A stretch of 64,000 bases of DNA from Weissella fangxianensis (GCF_024718545.1 NZ_JAMXDB010000007.1:1-64000), one strand, 5' to 3'; positions 49,145 to 61,493 are shown, counted from the first letter of the stretch. The notes: generated from the sequence alone by a model not told the origin. Translations and numbers: made by a program.

Positions 49145-49621
49145 TTAATCACGCTCACTTTCAAACCGTAAACGGTTCAATAATTGCTGTAATAACCTTG
49201 CTCGTAGTTGACCTTGTATCGCCACGTCACCAACAGCTAACGCTTCCTTTGATAACATTGTTAGAAGGAGTTCGCCTTCACGTTGCGTCAAAATCTTTTC
49301 TCGATATAAGCTAGATATCACGGCTGTTGCTGTTCTAAAGCTAACAATCTCAGGGAGACTCTGCCTCATTTCATCAATGAGATCAGGCTCTGTTCGTAAT
49401 GCCATTTTCACAATACGAATATAGCCACCACCACCACGCTTTGATTCTACCAAATAACCATTTTCAGCACCAAATCGTGTTTTAATAACATAATTAATTT
49501 GTGATGGCACCACGTTAAAGCGGCGGGCAATTTCAGCCCGACGAATTTCAACTTCATTCGCCTGCTGTAAAATTTGTTTCAAGTATGCCTCGATATTATC
49601 CGACATATTTGAATCAGCCAT
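49145..49621 (-). CDS. ctsR: Transcriptional repressor CtsR
   Basis: 158 residues from MADSNMSDNIEAYLKQ; GGGGG is eight bases upstream. Winged-helix region EIRRAEIARRFNVVPSQINY and the glycine-rich wing ESKRGGGGYIRIVKM are the CtsR DNA-binding signature; the C-terminal helical domain follows. It represses clp genes until heat or arginine phosphorylation inactivates it. McsA/McsB genes are absent, as is usual outside Bacillales. The last base before clpC is shared closely, implying coupled translation. Confidence 0.95.
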   Translation of the reverse strand: MADSNMSDNIEAYLKQILQQANEVEIRRAEIARRFNVVPSQINYVIKTRFGAENGYLVESKRGGGGYIRIVKMALRTEPDLIDEMRQSLPEIVSFRTATAVISSLYREKILTQREGELLLTMLSKEALAVGDVAIQGQLRARLLQQLLNRLRFESERD

Positions 49622-49633
49622 GTCCTTCACCCC

Positions 49634-49650
49634 CTTGACCAATATTGACA
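49634..49650 (-). promoter_or_regulatory. CtsR operator
   Basis: Minus strand TGTCAAT-ATT-GGTCAAG, two direct heptads three bases apart, close to the CtsR consensus RGTCAAANANRGTCAAA. It lies 13 bases before the ctsR ATG, so CtsR probably represses its own operon. A TTGACT box at about 49671 could be the -35. Confidence 0.6.
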
Positions 49651-49722
49651 TAATTATAAAACGCATTGCAAGTCAATGCCACTAAACATTCACATCTTTT
49701 TTAAAAAATGCGGATTTGGCAT

Positions 49723-49760
49723 AAAAAGAGGTTGAGACAAGTTTTGTCTCAACCTCTTTT
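49723..49760 (-). terminator. tRNA cluster terminator
   Basis: AAAAGAGGTTGAGACAA and TTGTCTCAACCTCTTTTT form a perfect hairpin with a three-base loop, then a T-run on the minus strand. It starts seven bases after the tRNA-Arg 3' end. Confidence 0.93.
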
Positions 49761-49766
49761 AATTGA

Positions 49767-49840
49767 TGCACCTAGAAGGATTCGAACCTTCAACCTTCTG
49801 ATTCGTAGTCAGACACTCTATCCAGTTGCGCTATAGGTGC
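49767..49840 (-). tRNA. tRNA-Arg(ACG)
   Basis: 74 bases. Acceptor stem GCACCTA/TAGGTGC with discriminator A; anticodon loop CTACGAA within CTGA...TCAG gives ACG, the substrate of TadA. The T-arm has GGTTCGAATCC. No encoded CCA. Confidence 0.96.
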
Positions 49841-49871
49841 ATGTAATTTAAAACCTCCCAAATTGGAAGAA

Positions 49872-49944
49872 AGCGAACAACGGGATTCGGACCCGCGACC
49901 TCTACCATGGCAAGGTAGCGTTCTACCAGCTGAACTATGTTCGC
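49872..49944 (-). tRNA. tRNA-Gly(GCC)
   Basis: 73 bases. Acceptor GCGAACA/TGTTCGC, discriminator T; anticodon stem CTACC/GGTAG with loop TTGCCAT, so the anticodon is GCC. T-arm GGGTCCGAATCCC. No encoded CCA. Confidence 0.96.
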
Positions 49945-49950
49945 ATGGGA

Positions 49951-50023
49951 TGCCGACTACTGGATTCGAACCAGCGACCTCTTCATTACTAGTGAAGCGC
50001 TCTGCCAGCTGAGCTAAGTCGGC
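49951..50023 (-). tRNA. tRNA-Thr(AGT)
   Basis: 73 bases. Acceptor GCCGACT/AGTCGGC, discriminator A; anticodon stem CTTCA/TGAAG, loop CTAGTAA, so the anticodon is AGT with A34. T-arm GGTTCGAATCC. Body resembles bacterial tRNA-Thr. Efficient reading of ACC would need inosine at 34. Confidence 0.94.
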
Positions 50024-50043
50024 TTCTGTATCGATAATCGATA

Positions 50044-50126
50044 TACGGATGACAGGAATCGAACCTGCACGCCCTAGGGGCACTGGAACCTAAATCCAGC
50101 GCGTCTGCCAGTTCCGCCACATCCGC
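50044..50126 (-). tRNA. tRNA-Leu(TAG)
   Basis: 83 bases, a class II tRNA with a variable arm (about TGCCCCTAGGGCGT). Acceptor GCGGATG/CATCCGT has a G1-U72 wobble; discriminator A. Anticodon stem CTGGA/TCCAG with loop TTTAGGT gives TAG. T-arm GGTTCGATTCC. It is the first tRNA of the four-gene transcript. Confidence 0.95.
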
Positions 50127-50167
50127 AACAAACGTCTAATGAGTGAAACACTCAAGACAACTCTTAT

Positions 50168-50196
50168 AGTATATCCAATCTACGAACAAGTGTCAA
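50168..50196 (-). promoter_or_regulatory. tRNA cluster promoter
   Basis: Minus strand -35 TTGACA (50191-50196, perfect), 17-base spacer and -10 TATACT (50168-50173). It lies 40 bases before tRNA-Leu. The stretch from 50197 to 50370 shows nothing else. Confidence 0.85.
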
Positions 50197-50373
50197 TACT
50201 TTTTCAGATCTTTTACACTTTGTGATTAGTGCGCTATGACTAACAACGACTTACCACTTGATATATAATACTAGGTTTTATCACTTCTTGCAACTCTTTT
50301 TTAGTTTTAATCTATTAAAACGCGTTCGTGCTGTAAAAATTTCAGCGTGACTGCTAATTCATTTTAAACAAAA

Positions 50374-50406
50374 AGAGATTGGGACATTTATTCTGTCTCA
50401 ATCTCT
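50374..50406 (-). terminator. serS terminator
   Basis: AGAGATTGAGACA (minus 50394-50406) pairs with TGTCCCAATCTCT (50374-50386) with one wobble, followed by TTTTTG. It begins 20 bases after the serS stop. Confidence 0.88.
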
Positions 50407-50426
50407 CTACGTTTAACTATTATTAA

Positions 50427-51710
50427 TTACAAAGAATCTTCAGGCACAATCTTATCAGCACCAAAGTATGGGCGCAAAACTTCTGGAATCGTCACTGTAC
50501 CATCTTGATTTTGGTAGTTTTCCAAGATTGCAGCCACTGTACGACCAACAGCCAAACCTGATCCATTTAAGGTGTGGGCGAATTGTAGCTTGCCGTTTTC
50601 ATCACGATACTGAATACGTGCACGACGAGCCTGGAAGGCTTCCGTATTTGATACAGAAGAGATTTCACGATAAATATCTTGTTGTGGCATCCAAACTTCT
50701 AAATCATATGTTTTAGCTGCTGAGAAACCCATGTCTCCTGTTGATAGGGTAATGACGTGATATGGTAAGTTCAATTTTTTCAACAAGCTCTCTGCATTGA
50801 GTGTCATATCTTCTAATGCTTGATATGAATCTTCTTGCTTAGTGAATTTTACCATTTCAACTTTATTGAATTGGTGCATACGAATCAAACCACGTGTATC
50901 ACGTCCAGCTGACCCAGCTTCTTGACGGAATGCTGGTGACAAGGCAGTCACACTATAAGGTAACTTATCAGCATCAATAACTTCTTCACGGAAATAGTTA
51001 GTCAAAGGAACTTCTGCCGTAGGAATCAATGTCATATCATCGTTAGTACCCACACGATAGGCATCATCCATAAACTTTGGATATTGTCCTGTACCATACA
51101 TTGCTTCATCTTTAACAAGATAAGGCGTAATCATTTCCTTATAACCTTCTTTTTGATGTTCATCAAGCATAAAGTTATAAACTGCTCGCTCTAAACGAGC
51201 CCCTTGACCAACATAGTAAACAAAGCGCGCACCAGATACTTTGGCACCACGTTCAAAATCCAAAATACCTAAGTTCTCACCAATTTCAAAATGGGCTTTT
51301 GGTGTAAAGTCAAAGCTAGGAATCTCACCCCACTTACGCTCTTCACGGTTTGAATCCTCATCTGGTCCAACTGGGATCGTCTCATTTGGCAAATTTGGGA
51401 AGTGCAAGGCACGCTCTTTAATTTGTTTGTCTAATGCTGTGACTTGTTCATCAAGCTCTTTGATTGTGGCTGAAACCTGTTGCATCTCAGCAATCACGTC
51501 ACTAGCATCTTCTTTTTGGCGCTTCTTAAGACCAATTTGATCTGAAACAGAATTACGACGTGCTTTTAGTTCCTCAGTTTGTACCAATAGCTCACGGCGC
51601 TTTGCATCATCGGCGACCAATACATCAACTTCTTCCGGAGCAACACCACGGGTTGCTAAACGTTCCTTCACTTGTTCCGTCTCATGACGAATTAGCTTCA
51701 TATCTAACAT
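50427..51710 (-). CDS. serS: Serine--tRNA ligase
   Basis: 427 residues from [18 protein letters not shown] lies ten bases upstream. The N-terminal long coiled-coil arm (about 1-110) contacts the tRNA-Ser variable arm. Class II motifs: motif 2 [20 protein letters not shown] followed by FNKVE, and motif 3 [20 protein letters not shown]. It follows dgk by 13 bases in one operon. No T-box is visible upstream. Confidence 0.96.
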   Translation of the reverse strand: MLDMKLIRHETEQVKERLATRGVAPEEVDVLVADDAKRRELLVQTEELKARRNSVSDQIGLKKRQKEDASDVIAEMQQVSATIKELDEQVTALDKQIKERALHFPNLPNETIPVGPDEDSNREERKWGEIPSFDFTPKAHFEIGENLGILDFERGAKVSGARFVYYVGQGARLERAVYNFMLDEHQKEGYKEMITPYLVKDEAMYGTGQYPKFMDDAYRVGTNDDMTLIPTAEVPLTNYFREEVIDADKLPYSVTALSPAFRQEAGSAGRDTRGLIRMHQFNKVEMVKFTKQEDSYQALEDMTLNAESLLKKLNLPYHVITLSTGDMGFSAAKTYDLEVWMPQQDIYREISSVSNTEAFQARRARIQYRDENGKLQFAHTLNGSGLAVGRTVAAILENYQNQDGTVTIPEVLRPYFGADKIVPEDSL

Positions 51711-51723
51711 AACATTTACTCTC

Positions 51724-52377
51724 CTATTCACCCTTTAAGCCCAATTCGCTAATTTTTTGGTCAATCAATGCTAAAACTTTTTTTGCTGCTGACTCGTCAG
51801 CCACAAAATCATATTGGTCACCATCAATACTTAACTTTGGAGACCGATCATAAGCATCAAACCAAGCAACATAGCGTTCATTCAAACTCTTATAATAGTC
51901 GTACAATGATGGATCATTGGCTATTTGTTCATAATCACGGCCACGCTTTTTAATACGCTCTAGCATCGTATCAAAACTAACATGAATGTAAATCAACAAA
52001 TCTGGTGTTTTGACAATGGCCTCATCTGAAAAGTCAACTTGTTCCATAATATTATTTAACAAATCACCATAAATCTGTACTTCAGTTTGCGTTGCTCTAT
52101 CTAAGTCTGCATTTAACTTGAATAACAACAAATCTTCAAAGATAGATCGATCAATCACGTTTAATTGACTACCTTGTGCATCTTTGATGTTATCCAAACG
52201 CTTATTCAAAAAATAATTTTGCAACAAGAATCCGTAACGTTTTGGGTCCTCATAAAACAATGGCAGAATAGGATTATCATCAACGGATTCGTATAAGGCT
52301 TCGCTTCCTAAATGTTCTGCGAGCATCGTTGTTAAGCTGGTCTTCCCAGCACCAATAGTTCCCGATAGTACGATCAT
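51724..52377 (-). CDS. Deoxynucleoside kinase (deoxyadenosine/deoxyguanosine kinase)
   Basis: 217 residues. It phosphorylates deoxynucleosides for salvage. Seen: P-loop [40 protein letters not shown] (substrate contact), [13 protein letters not shown] (the D/ERS motif) and [11 protein letters not shown] (LID arginines). Lactobacilli often carry a tandem dAK/dGK pair; only one gene is present here. Base specificity is not predictable from sequence. Confidence 0.93.
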   Translation of the reverse strand: MIVLSGTIGAGKTSLTTMLAEHLGSEALYESVDDNPILPLFYEDPKRYGFLLQNYFLNKRLDNIKDAQGSQLNVIDRSIFEDLLLFKLNADLDRATQTEVQIYGDLLNNIMEQVDFSDEAIVKTPDLLIYIHVSFDTMLERIKKRGRDYEQIANDPSLYDYYKSLNERYVAWFDAYDRSPKLSIDGDQYDFVADESAAKKVLALIDQKISELGLKGE

Positions 52378-52471
52378 CCTGTTGTCCTACTTTCTTTAAT
52401 CAATATTAAGTCTATTTTATCAAATTTTACGTCGACTAACACACCTAGTTTTATTAGCGCGACATTTACAC

Positions 52472-52517
52472 AAAAAATACGTCCGTACAGGAAAATTCCC
52501 ACACGAACGTATTTTAT
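52472..52517 (-). terminator. ATP synthase operon terminator
   Basis: AAAATACGTTCGT (minus 52505-52517) pairs with ACGGACGTATTTT (about 52474-52486) with one mismatch, followed by TTTTTTGTG. It starts 27 bases after the atpC stop. Confidence 0.85.
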
Positions 52518-52543
52518 TGATAAACGTTTATTCGTTCAACTAG

Positions 52544-52960
52544 TTACTTGTTACCAGTAACTGCATGAATACGATTAACCGCACGCATTAAGGCAGCTTG
52601 TGCACGCTCAGTATCAGATGTATCACTAGCAGCTAAATGCTTTTCAGCACGTTCCTTAGCTCGTTCAGCACGCTTGACGTCAATATCTTGCGTACGTTCT
52701 GCACTGTCAGAAACGATTGATAATTGATTGTCAGAAAACTCTGCAAAACCACCACTAATTGTAATGTTTTCTTTGTAGCTTTCTTCTTCGTTAATAACTT
52801 TCACTTCGCCAATGTGCAACGATGTAATAATTGGTGAATGGTTTGCCATGATTCCTTCTTCACCATTGATCGTATCTAGTACAACCAACGATGCAGTTTC
52901 ATGTCCAAACACCACACCATCTGGCGTTACCACCTTAACATGTAGGGTGTGTTCACTCAT
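52544..52960 (-). CDS. atpC: ATP synthase epsilon subunit
   Basis: 138 residues. An N-terminal beta-sandwich (HTLHVKVVTPDGVVFGHETA, ANHSPIITSLHIGEVKV) and a C-terminal helical hairpin (KRAERAKERAEKHLAASDTS) that can inhibit ATP hydrolysis. Last gene of the atpBEFHAGDC operon. Confidence 0.96.
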   Translation of the reverse strand: MSEHTLHVKVVTPDGVVFGHETASLVVLDTINGEEGIMANHSPIITSLHIGEVKVINEEESYKENITISGGFAEFSDNQLSIVSDSAERTQDIDVKRAERAKERAEKHLAASDTSDTERAQAALMRAVNRIHAVTGNK

Positions 52961-52977
52961 GGCACCGCCCCCTTTGT

Positions 52978-54393
<1,416 letters not shown>

Positions 54394-54424
54394 TCATTTG
54401 TAATAAACCTGATGCTGGATACTT

Positions 54425-55306
54425 CTAATCCAAAGCGGCCATTCCACCAGTAATTTCTGTAATTTCAGTCGTAATTGCACCCTGACGCGCACGGTTGTAC
54501 TGTAGTCCAAGTGAATCAATGATTTCCTTGGCGTTATCAGTCGCTGAAGACATCGCATTTGCAGATGCCGCATGTTCAGCGGTTTTCGCATCAATAATGG
54601 CACCATATACTAAGCTTTCGGCATATTGTGGTAATACAACACCCAAAATTTGTTCAGCTGACGGTTCCATTTCATAGTCTGCCGTATACTTATTATCATC
54701 TTTAGATTCTTCCAAATTTTCTGCGGAAACTGGAAGCATTTTTTCTAGATGAACTTCGTTTGAAATACGACTCACGAAATGCTGATAACCCACAATTAAT
54801 TCATCAAAGACTTCGTTATCATACATTGTCGTGACGGTCTTAACGATTTCACGAACCTCCGTAAAGGTTGGTACATCAGACACACCACGATACTCGTATG
54901 CAACATCAAATCCACGCTTCTTAAAGAAGTCCGCTCCGTTTCCACCAACTGCCAGGATAACAACTTGTTCAGGTGTTAGTTGGCGTTCGTTAATTCTAGC
55001 CATTAATTCCTTTAATAGCGTTGAATTATAGCCGCCAACTAAACCACGATCAGATGATAGAACTAAAAATCCCACCTTTGATACATGCCGTTGTTCAAGC
55101 AACGTACCCGATACATTATTAATATGTGCAGTTGCTAGATGAGCCACAACATCATGAAGGGCATCGGCGTAAACCGTATATGAACCACCATGACGTTGAA
55201 TTTGACTTAATTTAGCAGTCGAGACCATTTGCATGGCGCTCGTGATTTGACGCGTCTTTTTCGTTGAGGCAATTCGGCGTTGAATATCTTGTAAAGAAGC
55301 TGCCAT
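54425..55306 (-). CDS. atpG: ATP synthase gamma subunit
   Basis: 293 residues. Central rotor shaft. N-terminal helix [20 protein letters not shown] then [12 protein letters not shown], and C-terminal helix [20 protein letters not shown] then [12 protein letters not shown], which form the coiled coil inside the alpha/beta ring. [16 protein letters not shown] is also conserved. Confidence 0.97.
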   Translation of the reverse strand: MAASLQDIQRRIASTKKTRQITSAMQMVSTAKLSQIQRHGGSYTVYADALHDVVAHLATAHINNVSGTLLEQRHVSKVGFLVLSSDRGLVGGYNSTLLKELMARINERQLTPEQVVILAVGGNGADFFKKRGFDVAYEYRGVSDVPTFTEVREIVKTVTTMYDNEVFDELIVGYQHFVSRISNEVHLEKMLPVSAENLEESKDDNKYTADYEMEPSAEQILGVVLPQYAESLVYGAIIDAKTAEHAASANAMSSATDNAKEIIDSLGLQYNRARQGAITTEITEITGGMAALD

Positions 55307-55323
55307 TTATCGCCCCTCCTTTA

Positions 55324-56865
<1,542 letters not shown>

Positions 56866-56909
56866 CTATTCATCACACACAACATCAATTTCGACTAGAA
56901 TTTCGATTA

Positions 56910-57452
56910 CTAGCGGATGATACTCTGACGAATAGCAGCTAACTTAGTTGCTAATGATCCATCCAAAATTTGGTCATTGGCTTTCACAATGACCCCACCA
57001 AGTAAGTTCTCATCAACGCTTTGCGTCAAACGCAATTCGTTAGCCTGATAACGCTGAACAAGTTTCTCTTTCAAACGTGAAACTTGTTCATCACTCAATG
57101 GCACCGCTGTTTGTACCTCTGCATTCACAATACCAGCAGCTTTATTAACAAGTTCTTCATACTTAGTAATAATCGCTGGTAAGTTTTGGATACGGCGATA
57201 GTCATAGGTCATCTGAATTAAATTAGCTACGACTTGGCTCGTTCCTTCAGATAAAGTTGCCAACATTTTTTGCTTAGCAGCTTCATCAATACGCAAAGAT
57301 AACAATGCTTTCGTAAATTCTGGATTTTGTTCTAATACATCACGAAGCGCTGACAGTTCAGCCAACGTTTCTGTATCAGTACCTTGATCATGGGTTAATT
57401 CGAACAAAGCAACGGCATATCGCTTAGCAATCGTTGCTTTATCTAATGCCAT
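56910..57452 (-). CDS. atpH: ATP synthase delta subunit
   Basis: 180 residues. Connects F1 to the stator. N-terminal AKRYAVALFELTHDQ (helical domain) and C-terminal VDENLLGGVIVKANDQILDG followed by SLATKL, the family signature. The ATG overlaps the atpF stop by one base. Confidence 0.96.
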   Translation of the reverse strand: MALDKATIAKRYAVALFELTHDQGTDTETLAELSALRDVLEQNPEFTKALLSLRIDEAAKQKMLATLSEGTSQVVANLIQMTYDYRRIQNLPAIITKYEELVNKAAGIVNAEVQTAVPLSDEQVSRLKEKLVQRYQANELRLTQSVDENLLGGVIVKANDQILDGSLATKLAAIRQSIIR

Positions 57453-57967
57453 TACTTGTTACCTAACCCTTCAATATAAGCGTCAATAAGCGCTTTTTGA
57501 TCATCTAACTTTAGTTCTTTTTGGATAATCTTTTGTGCGATGGTTACTGATAGGTCAGCAACTTCACCCTTGACGCCAGCCATTGCTTCAGAACGTTCAT
57601 GCGCAATTTGTGCACTTGCTTGTTCTTTTGTAGCTTGAGCGTCTGCCTGAGCGGCAGCAACGATTTGATCACGCTGCTTACCAGCTGCTGTCTTAGCATC
57701 TGAAACGATGCCATTGGCTTCAGTACGTGCTGATTGCAACTGCTCCGAACGCTTAGCAGCCATTTCCTCGGCCTGCTGACGCGCTTCTTCAGCAGTATCC
57801 AAATCATGGGCAACCTTTTCTGCACGTTTTTCCATCATTTTTACTACTGGACCCCAAGCATACCTCTTCAAAAGAAGCATCAATACTAGGAATGCCACTA
57901 GCACAAACAACATGTTACCCAAAGCCAACCCTTCGCTAGCACCCGCTAGAACAATTTGATTAAACAT
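57452..57967 (-). CDS. atpF: ATP synthase b subunit
   Basis: 171 residues. One N-terminal membrane helix (GLALGNMLFVLVAFLVLMLL) followed by a long charged helix (about 50-150, RAEKVAHDLDTAEEARQQAE) forming the peripheral stalk dimer. C-terminal KLDDQKALIDAYIEGLGNK docks on delta. Confidence 0.96.
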   Translation of the reverse strand: MFNQIVLAGASEGLALGNMLFVLVAFLVLMLLLKRYAWGPVVKMMEKRAEKVAHDLDTAEEARQQAEEMAAKRSEQLQSARTEANGIVSDAKTAAGKQRDQIVAAAQADAQATKEQASAQIAHERSEAMAGVKGEVADLSVTIAQKIIQKELKLDDQKALIDAYIEGLGNK

Positions 57968-57991
57968 AATTAGTTGGCCTCCGCGTTTCGA

Positions 57992-58231
<240 letters not shown>

Positions 58232-58248
58232 TTAAACAGTTACTGTAG

Positions 58249-58959
58249 TTACTCTGTCTTTTCCGAAACATAGACAGTTGTCAAAGTGACGAAGACAAAC
58301 GCTTGAATTGCCCCAATAAATAATGAAAATCCTTGCCAAATAATTGTGAGTAAGAAAGCTGGCACGAATGAAATTACACCCGCAGATTGAGCTAACTGCC
58401 ACAATAGAGACAATACCATTTCACCAGCAAAAATATTACCGAATAAACGTAGCCCTAATGTTAAGAAACTCGTAAATTGCTCAATAAGATTTAAAGGGAA
58501 CAAGACACTAAACGGTGACAGATATACTGACTTGAAGTAATTCTTGAAACCTTGCTTTTCAACACCTAAAAAGTGGGAAATAGTAATAGCAATTAACGCT
58601 AAAGTCATTGTCACTAATGGGTTAGCCGTTGGGGAATTCAGAAACGTATTACCGCCAACATCAACCATAAAGGCAACACCTAATTGATTTCCAACGAAGA
58701 TGAACAAAAACATGGAAAATATGAAAAACTTCAAACTGTTACCAGTCTTATTTGGGAGTGATCCATCAACTATATTATTGGTAAAATCAATGACCCACTC
58801 TAGCATATTCTGCTTACTCTTTCCAGCTGGCTTCATAACCAACTTTCGAGAGGTCCAAAGCGCTAGTAGAAAAACTATTGTCATTGAAACCAATGTCGAA
58901 ATAACCACGTTCCAATCAAACGTCAACCCCGCAATGCTAAAGGTCGCGGTTTTCTCCAA
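58249..58959 (-). CDS. atpB: ATP synthase a subunit
   Basis: 236 residues with a TTG start behind AAAGAGGTG. Five or six membrane helices. The essential Arg is in FLTLGLRLFGNIFAGEMVLS; LNLIEQF and the C-terminal IQAFVFVTLTTVYVSEKTE are typical. No atpI precedes it. It forms the proton half-channels against the c ring. Confidence 0.96.
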   Translation of the reverse strand: MEKTATFSIAGLTFDWNVVISTLVSMTIVFLLALWTSRKLVMKPAGKSKQNMLEWVIDFTNNIVDGSLPNKTGNSLKFFIFSMFLFIFVGNQLGVAFMVDVGGNTFLNSPTANPLVTMTLALIAITISHFLGVEKQGFKNYFKSVYLSPFSVLFPLNLIEQFTSFLTLGLRLFGNIFAGEMVLSLLWQLAQSAGVISFVPAFLLTIIWQGFSLFIGAIQAFVFVTLTTVYVSEKTE

Positions 58960-59039
58960 TGAAATTCACCTCTTTCCTTTCTTGAAGTCTAATCAAGCGG
59001 CATGCATTTTAAACAGCACCGTTTAACTTTTACTCCCTA

Positions 59040-59067
59040 ATATTACCTCTTTTTTGAGCTAATTCAA
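59040..59067 (-). promoter_or_regulatory. ATP synthase operon promoter
   Basis: Minus strand -35 TTGAAT (59062-59067), 16 bases, -10 TAATAT (59040-59045), giving a leader of about 75 bases. The remaining A/T-rich sequence to 59209 shows no gene. Confidence 0.55.
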
Positions 59068-59209
59068 TCATTAACAATCGCCCCTATTTGTCCCATTATC
59101 GAAACGCCTTTTTATAAAGCTTGTTATCATACGATTTCTGTTATTCCAAAAAAGAATAGAATAAGCGGAATATCCAAAAACGAAATATTCATCACAAAGA
59201 AATAAACAT

Positions 59210-59247
59210 AAATAAAATAAAAACAGCTTTTTTACAAAAACTGTTCT
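59210..59247 (-). terminator. Uracil permease terminator
   Basis: AACAGTTTTT and AAAAAAGCTGTT pair on the minus strand (59222-59245), followed by TTTATTTTATTT. It begins seven bases after the permease stop. Confidence 0.75.
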
Positions 59248-59253
59248 TAATTA

Positions 59254-60531
59254 CTATTTTTCAGAAGCTGCTTTTTCAGGCAAAATCAAATTCAACACAA
59301 TGCCCAAAACTGTTGCAATAGCAACACCTGAGAACTGTACAATGTTATTGCCGTGACCAATTTGTAGGTAGGCATTCCCAATACCAATCACCAAGACTGA
59401 TGAAGTGATCATCAAATTACGCTTTGAATTAAAGTCAAGTTGATTTTCAACAATGATACGTAAACCAGATGCAGCGATGACACCAAATAGCAAGAATGAC
59501 ACCCCTCCGGTTACTGCACCAGGGATACTTTGGATGACCGCTGACAGTTTACCAACAAATGAAAATAGAATTGCAAACGTTGCTGCGCCAATCAATACGT
59601 AAACTGAGTGGACCTTTGTAATTGCCATGACACCAATATTTTCACCATAAGACGTCACTGATGGTCCACCAACTAATCCAGCAAACAGAGAAGCAGCACC
59701 ATCACCAGCTAAAGTACGGTGTAGACCAGGATTCTTGATATAATCACGTCCTGTTAAATCATCCAAAACCATCAAATGACCTAAATGCTCTGTGATCGTA
59801 ACTAATGCAATTGGTGCCATGACTAATACTGCGCCCCAATGCATCACAGGTTTGTAATCAACAAATGGCATATCAAATTCTGGTAAGGCAAACCAAGCAG
59901 CATCTGCAACTGGCTTTAAATCAACCAAGCCAACCATAATTGCTAGGACATAACCAACGATAATGCCTAATAGAATTGGAATCAAACCTAGAAAGCCACG
60001 AAGATACATATTAAAGAAAATCGTAATGCCTAACGTAACCATAGCAACCAAAAATACGCGAATATCGTATTTACCATCTAACAATGTTGCTGATTCTGCT
60101 GCTGATCCGGATAATGACAATCCGATAACCATGATAATTGGACCAACAACGATTGGTGGTAATAATTTTTCAATCCAATCAGTACCAATAAAACCAACAA
60201 TTGCTGCCACAATCAAATAAACAATACCAACTGATATAACTCCAGTGGCAACTCCTGGATAACCAGTCGTTTTCATCAAAGCAACCATGGGAATAATAAA
60301 GGCAAAACTTGAACCCATGTAAGCAGGAATTTGACGTTTCGTAATTAAAATATGCAATAGCGTTCCAACACCAGAACTAAACAGGGCAATCCCTGGGTTC
60401 AATCCAACCAACAATGGAACAAGAACCGTTGATCCAAACATTGAGAACATATGCTGCAACGACAGCCCTATCCATTGCCAGAAACCTGGCTTTTCATCCA
60501 CATCTAATACGACATCACGTTTAACTTCCAT
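59254..60531 (-). CDS. uraA: Uracil permease, NCS2 family
   Basis: 425 residues, about 14 membrane segments. Uracil:proton symporter. Seen: N-terminal LSLQHMFSMFGSTVLVPLLV (conserved LQHxxAMFGATVLVP), the glutamate-containing IALVTITEHLGHLMVLDDL and GGPSVTSYGENIGVMAITKV motif. Its leader contains a PyrR-type attenuator, so expression should rise when pyrimidine nucleotides are low. upp, which uses the imported uracil, is encoded nearby at 61494-62123. Confidence 0.94.
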   Translation of the reverse strand: MEVKRDVVLDVDEKPGFWQWIGLSLQHMFSMFGSTVLVPLLVGLNPGIALFSSGVGTLLHILITKRQIPAYMGSSFAFIIPMVALMKTTGYPGVATGVISVGIVYLIVAAIVGFIGTDWIEKLLPPIVVGPIIMVIGLSLSGSAAESATLLDGKYDIRVFLVAMVTLGITIFFNMYLRGFLGLIPILLGIIVGYVLAIMVGLVDLKPVADAAWFALPEFDMPFVDYKPVMHWGAVLVMAPIALVTITEHLGHLMVLDDLTGRDYIKNPGLHRTLAGDGAASLFAGLVGGPSVTSYGENIGVMAITKVHSVYVLIGAATFAILFSFVGKLSAVIQSIPGAVTGGVSFLLFGVIAASGLRIIVENQLDFNSKRNLMITSSVLVIGIGNAYLQIGHGNNIVQFSGVAIATVLGIVLNLILPEKAASEK

Positions 60532-60574
60532 CGTGTTATTCCTTTCATATATAAACTTATAACCTGAAATAAAA

Positions 60575-60602
60575 AAGTTGAGGTATAAAAATACCTCAAC
60601 TT
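60575..60602 (-). terminator. Attenuator terminator in the uraA leader
   Basis: AAGTTGAGGTA and TACCTCAACTT are perfectly paired around TTTTTA, followed by TTTTTTATTT on the minus strand. It lies between the PyrR-binding element and the uraA start. Confidence 0.85.
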
Positions 60603-60719
60603 GATAGTTTTCTCTAATATGATAGTTTCGCTTACCGCCAAATCAACACGACAGCACCAAAATAATCTTATTAGCCTCACAGGACCAAGTTAAAGTTATT
60701 TTTAACGGTTATAATTATA
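60603..60719 (-). promoter_or_regulatory. PyrR-binding leader of uraA
   Basis: Minus strand contains GTCCTGTGAGGCT (60673-60685), close to the PyrR loop consensus UCCAGAGAGGCU, followed by AATAAG and enclosed in a weak stem. It lies just upstream of the terminator hairpin, as in PyrR-controlled attenuators. With -10 TATAAT at 60714-60719 and -35 TTTACT at 60737-60742 (17-base spacing), transcription starts about 60707. Confidence 0.75.
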
Positions 60720-60742
60720 TATCAGTTAACAAAATTAGTAAA
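60714..60742 (-). promoter_or_regulatory. uraA promoter
   Basis: -35 TTTACT (60737-60742), 17 bases, -10 TATAAT (60714-60719) on the minus strand, immediately upstream of the attenuator leader. Confidence 0.6.
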
Positions 60743-60774
60743 CAGAACTAATTAAAGGTTAAACGTTTAAATTA

Positions 60775-61404
60775 TTAAAATTCTGCAATCGCAGACTTAA
60801 TATCGGTTTCACCATCCCCCATTGGCAATAATTTACCATAGGTATTTTCAGCATTTAAAATGCCAGCTAACACATCAGCCACATTTTCAATACTATTGGC
60901 GGTCGCTGTCTTTGGATTAAACTGCACTTTACCTGAACCGGCTTCTTCTAATAAATTACCTGGTTGCAGAATCGTATAATTTAATGTTGTATGATCCATC
61001 AACCAATTATCGGCAAAGAATTTTGCAATATAATAATCCCTTAATTCTTCACCCCAAGCTTTAGGATTAGTTGATTGCCATGCACTCAACATGATAAATC
61101 GCTTAATACCAACTTTTTCGGCCGCATTTTCTAACTTAACAGCACCGAAGGCATCGACTTGTAATGCATTACTACCTCGTGATCCGGCAACAAAATAAAC
61201 AGCATCCAACTTTAAATCAGTCAATTCAGTTACTAGTTGTTCTTCATCGACTAATAGATCAATGTTAGCTAGCTCGACCTTGCCGCTATTAAATTGTTCG
61301 TCTAAATGACGAGTACCTGCAACCACTTCATGACCTGCAGCAGCTAATTTATCAACCAACAAACGACCTACTCGTCCACTTGCACCAGCTACTAAAACTC
61401 TCAT
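60775..61404 (-). CDS. NAD(P)-binding protein (atypical SDR, NmrA/YhfK-like)
   Basis: 209 residues, Rossmann fold. GASGRVGRLLVDKL at the N-terminus (GxxGxxG dinucleotide motif), VYFVAGSRGSNALQVDAFGA in the middle, and LQPGNLLEEAGSGKV near the C-terminus. Members include YhfK-like proteins of unknown reductase function. It follows upp after a terminator and is likely transcribed separately. The terminal part is shorter than in NmrA regulators. Confidence 0.85.
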   Translation of the reverse strand: MRVLVAGASGRVGRLLVDKLAAAGHEVVAGTRHLDEQFNSGKVELANIDLLVDEEQLVTELTDLKLDAVYFVAGSRGSNALQVDAFGAVKLENAAEKVGIKRFIMLSAWQSTNPKAWGEELRDYYIAKFFADNWLMDHTTLNYTILQPGNLLEEAGSGKVQFNPKTATANSIENVADVLAGILNAENTYGKLLPMGDGETDIKSAIAEF

Positions 61405-61424
61405 AATTTCCCCTTTCCAAATAA

Positions 61425-61456
61425 AACAAAAAAGGTTGGTAAAAATTTACCAACCT
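61425..61456 (-). terminator. upp terminator
   Basis: AGGTTGGTAAA and TTTACCAACCT pair with a two-base loop (61433-61456) and are followed by TTTTTTGTTTT on the minus strand. It begins 38 bases after the upp stop. Confidence 0.9.
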
Positions 61457-61493
61457 CCCCAACATTTCAATATATAATAATGAAATTTTGCTA

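Noticed and set aside
49790-50083. A 97-residue minus-strand frame in the tRNA region
   Set aside because: It is entirely made of tRNA genes Arg, Gly, Thr and Leu read as protein.
50427-52450. T-box leader before the dgk-serS operon
   Set aside because: The upstream sequence (52378-52470) is too short and lacks the T-box core; only A/T-rich sequence and the atpC terminator are present.
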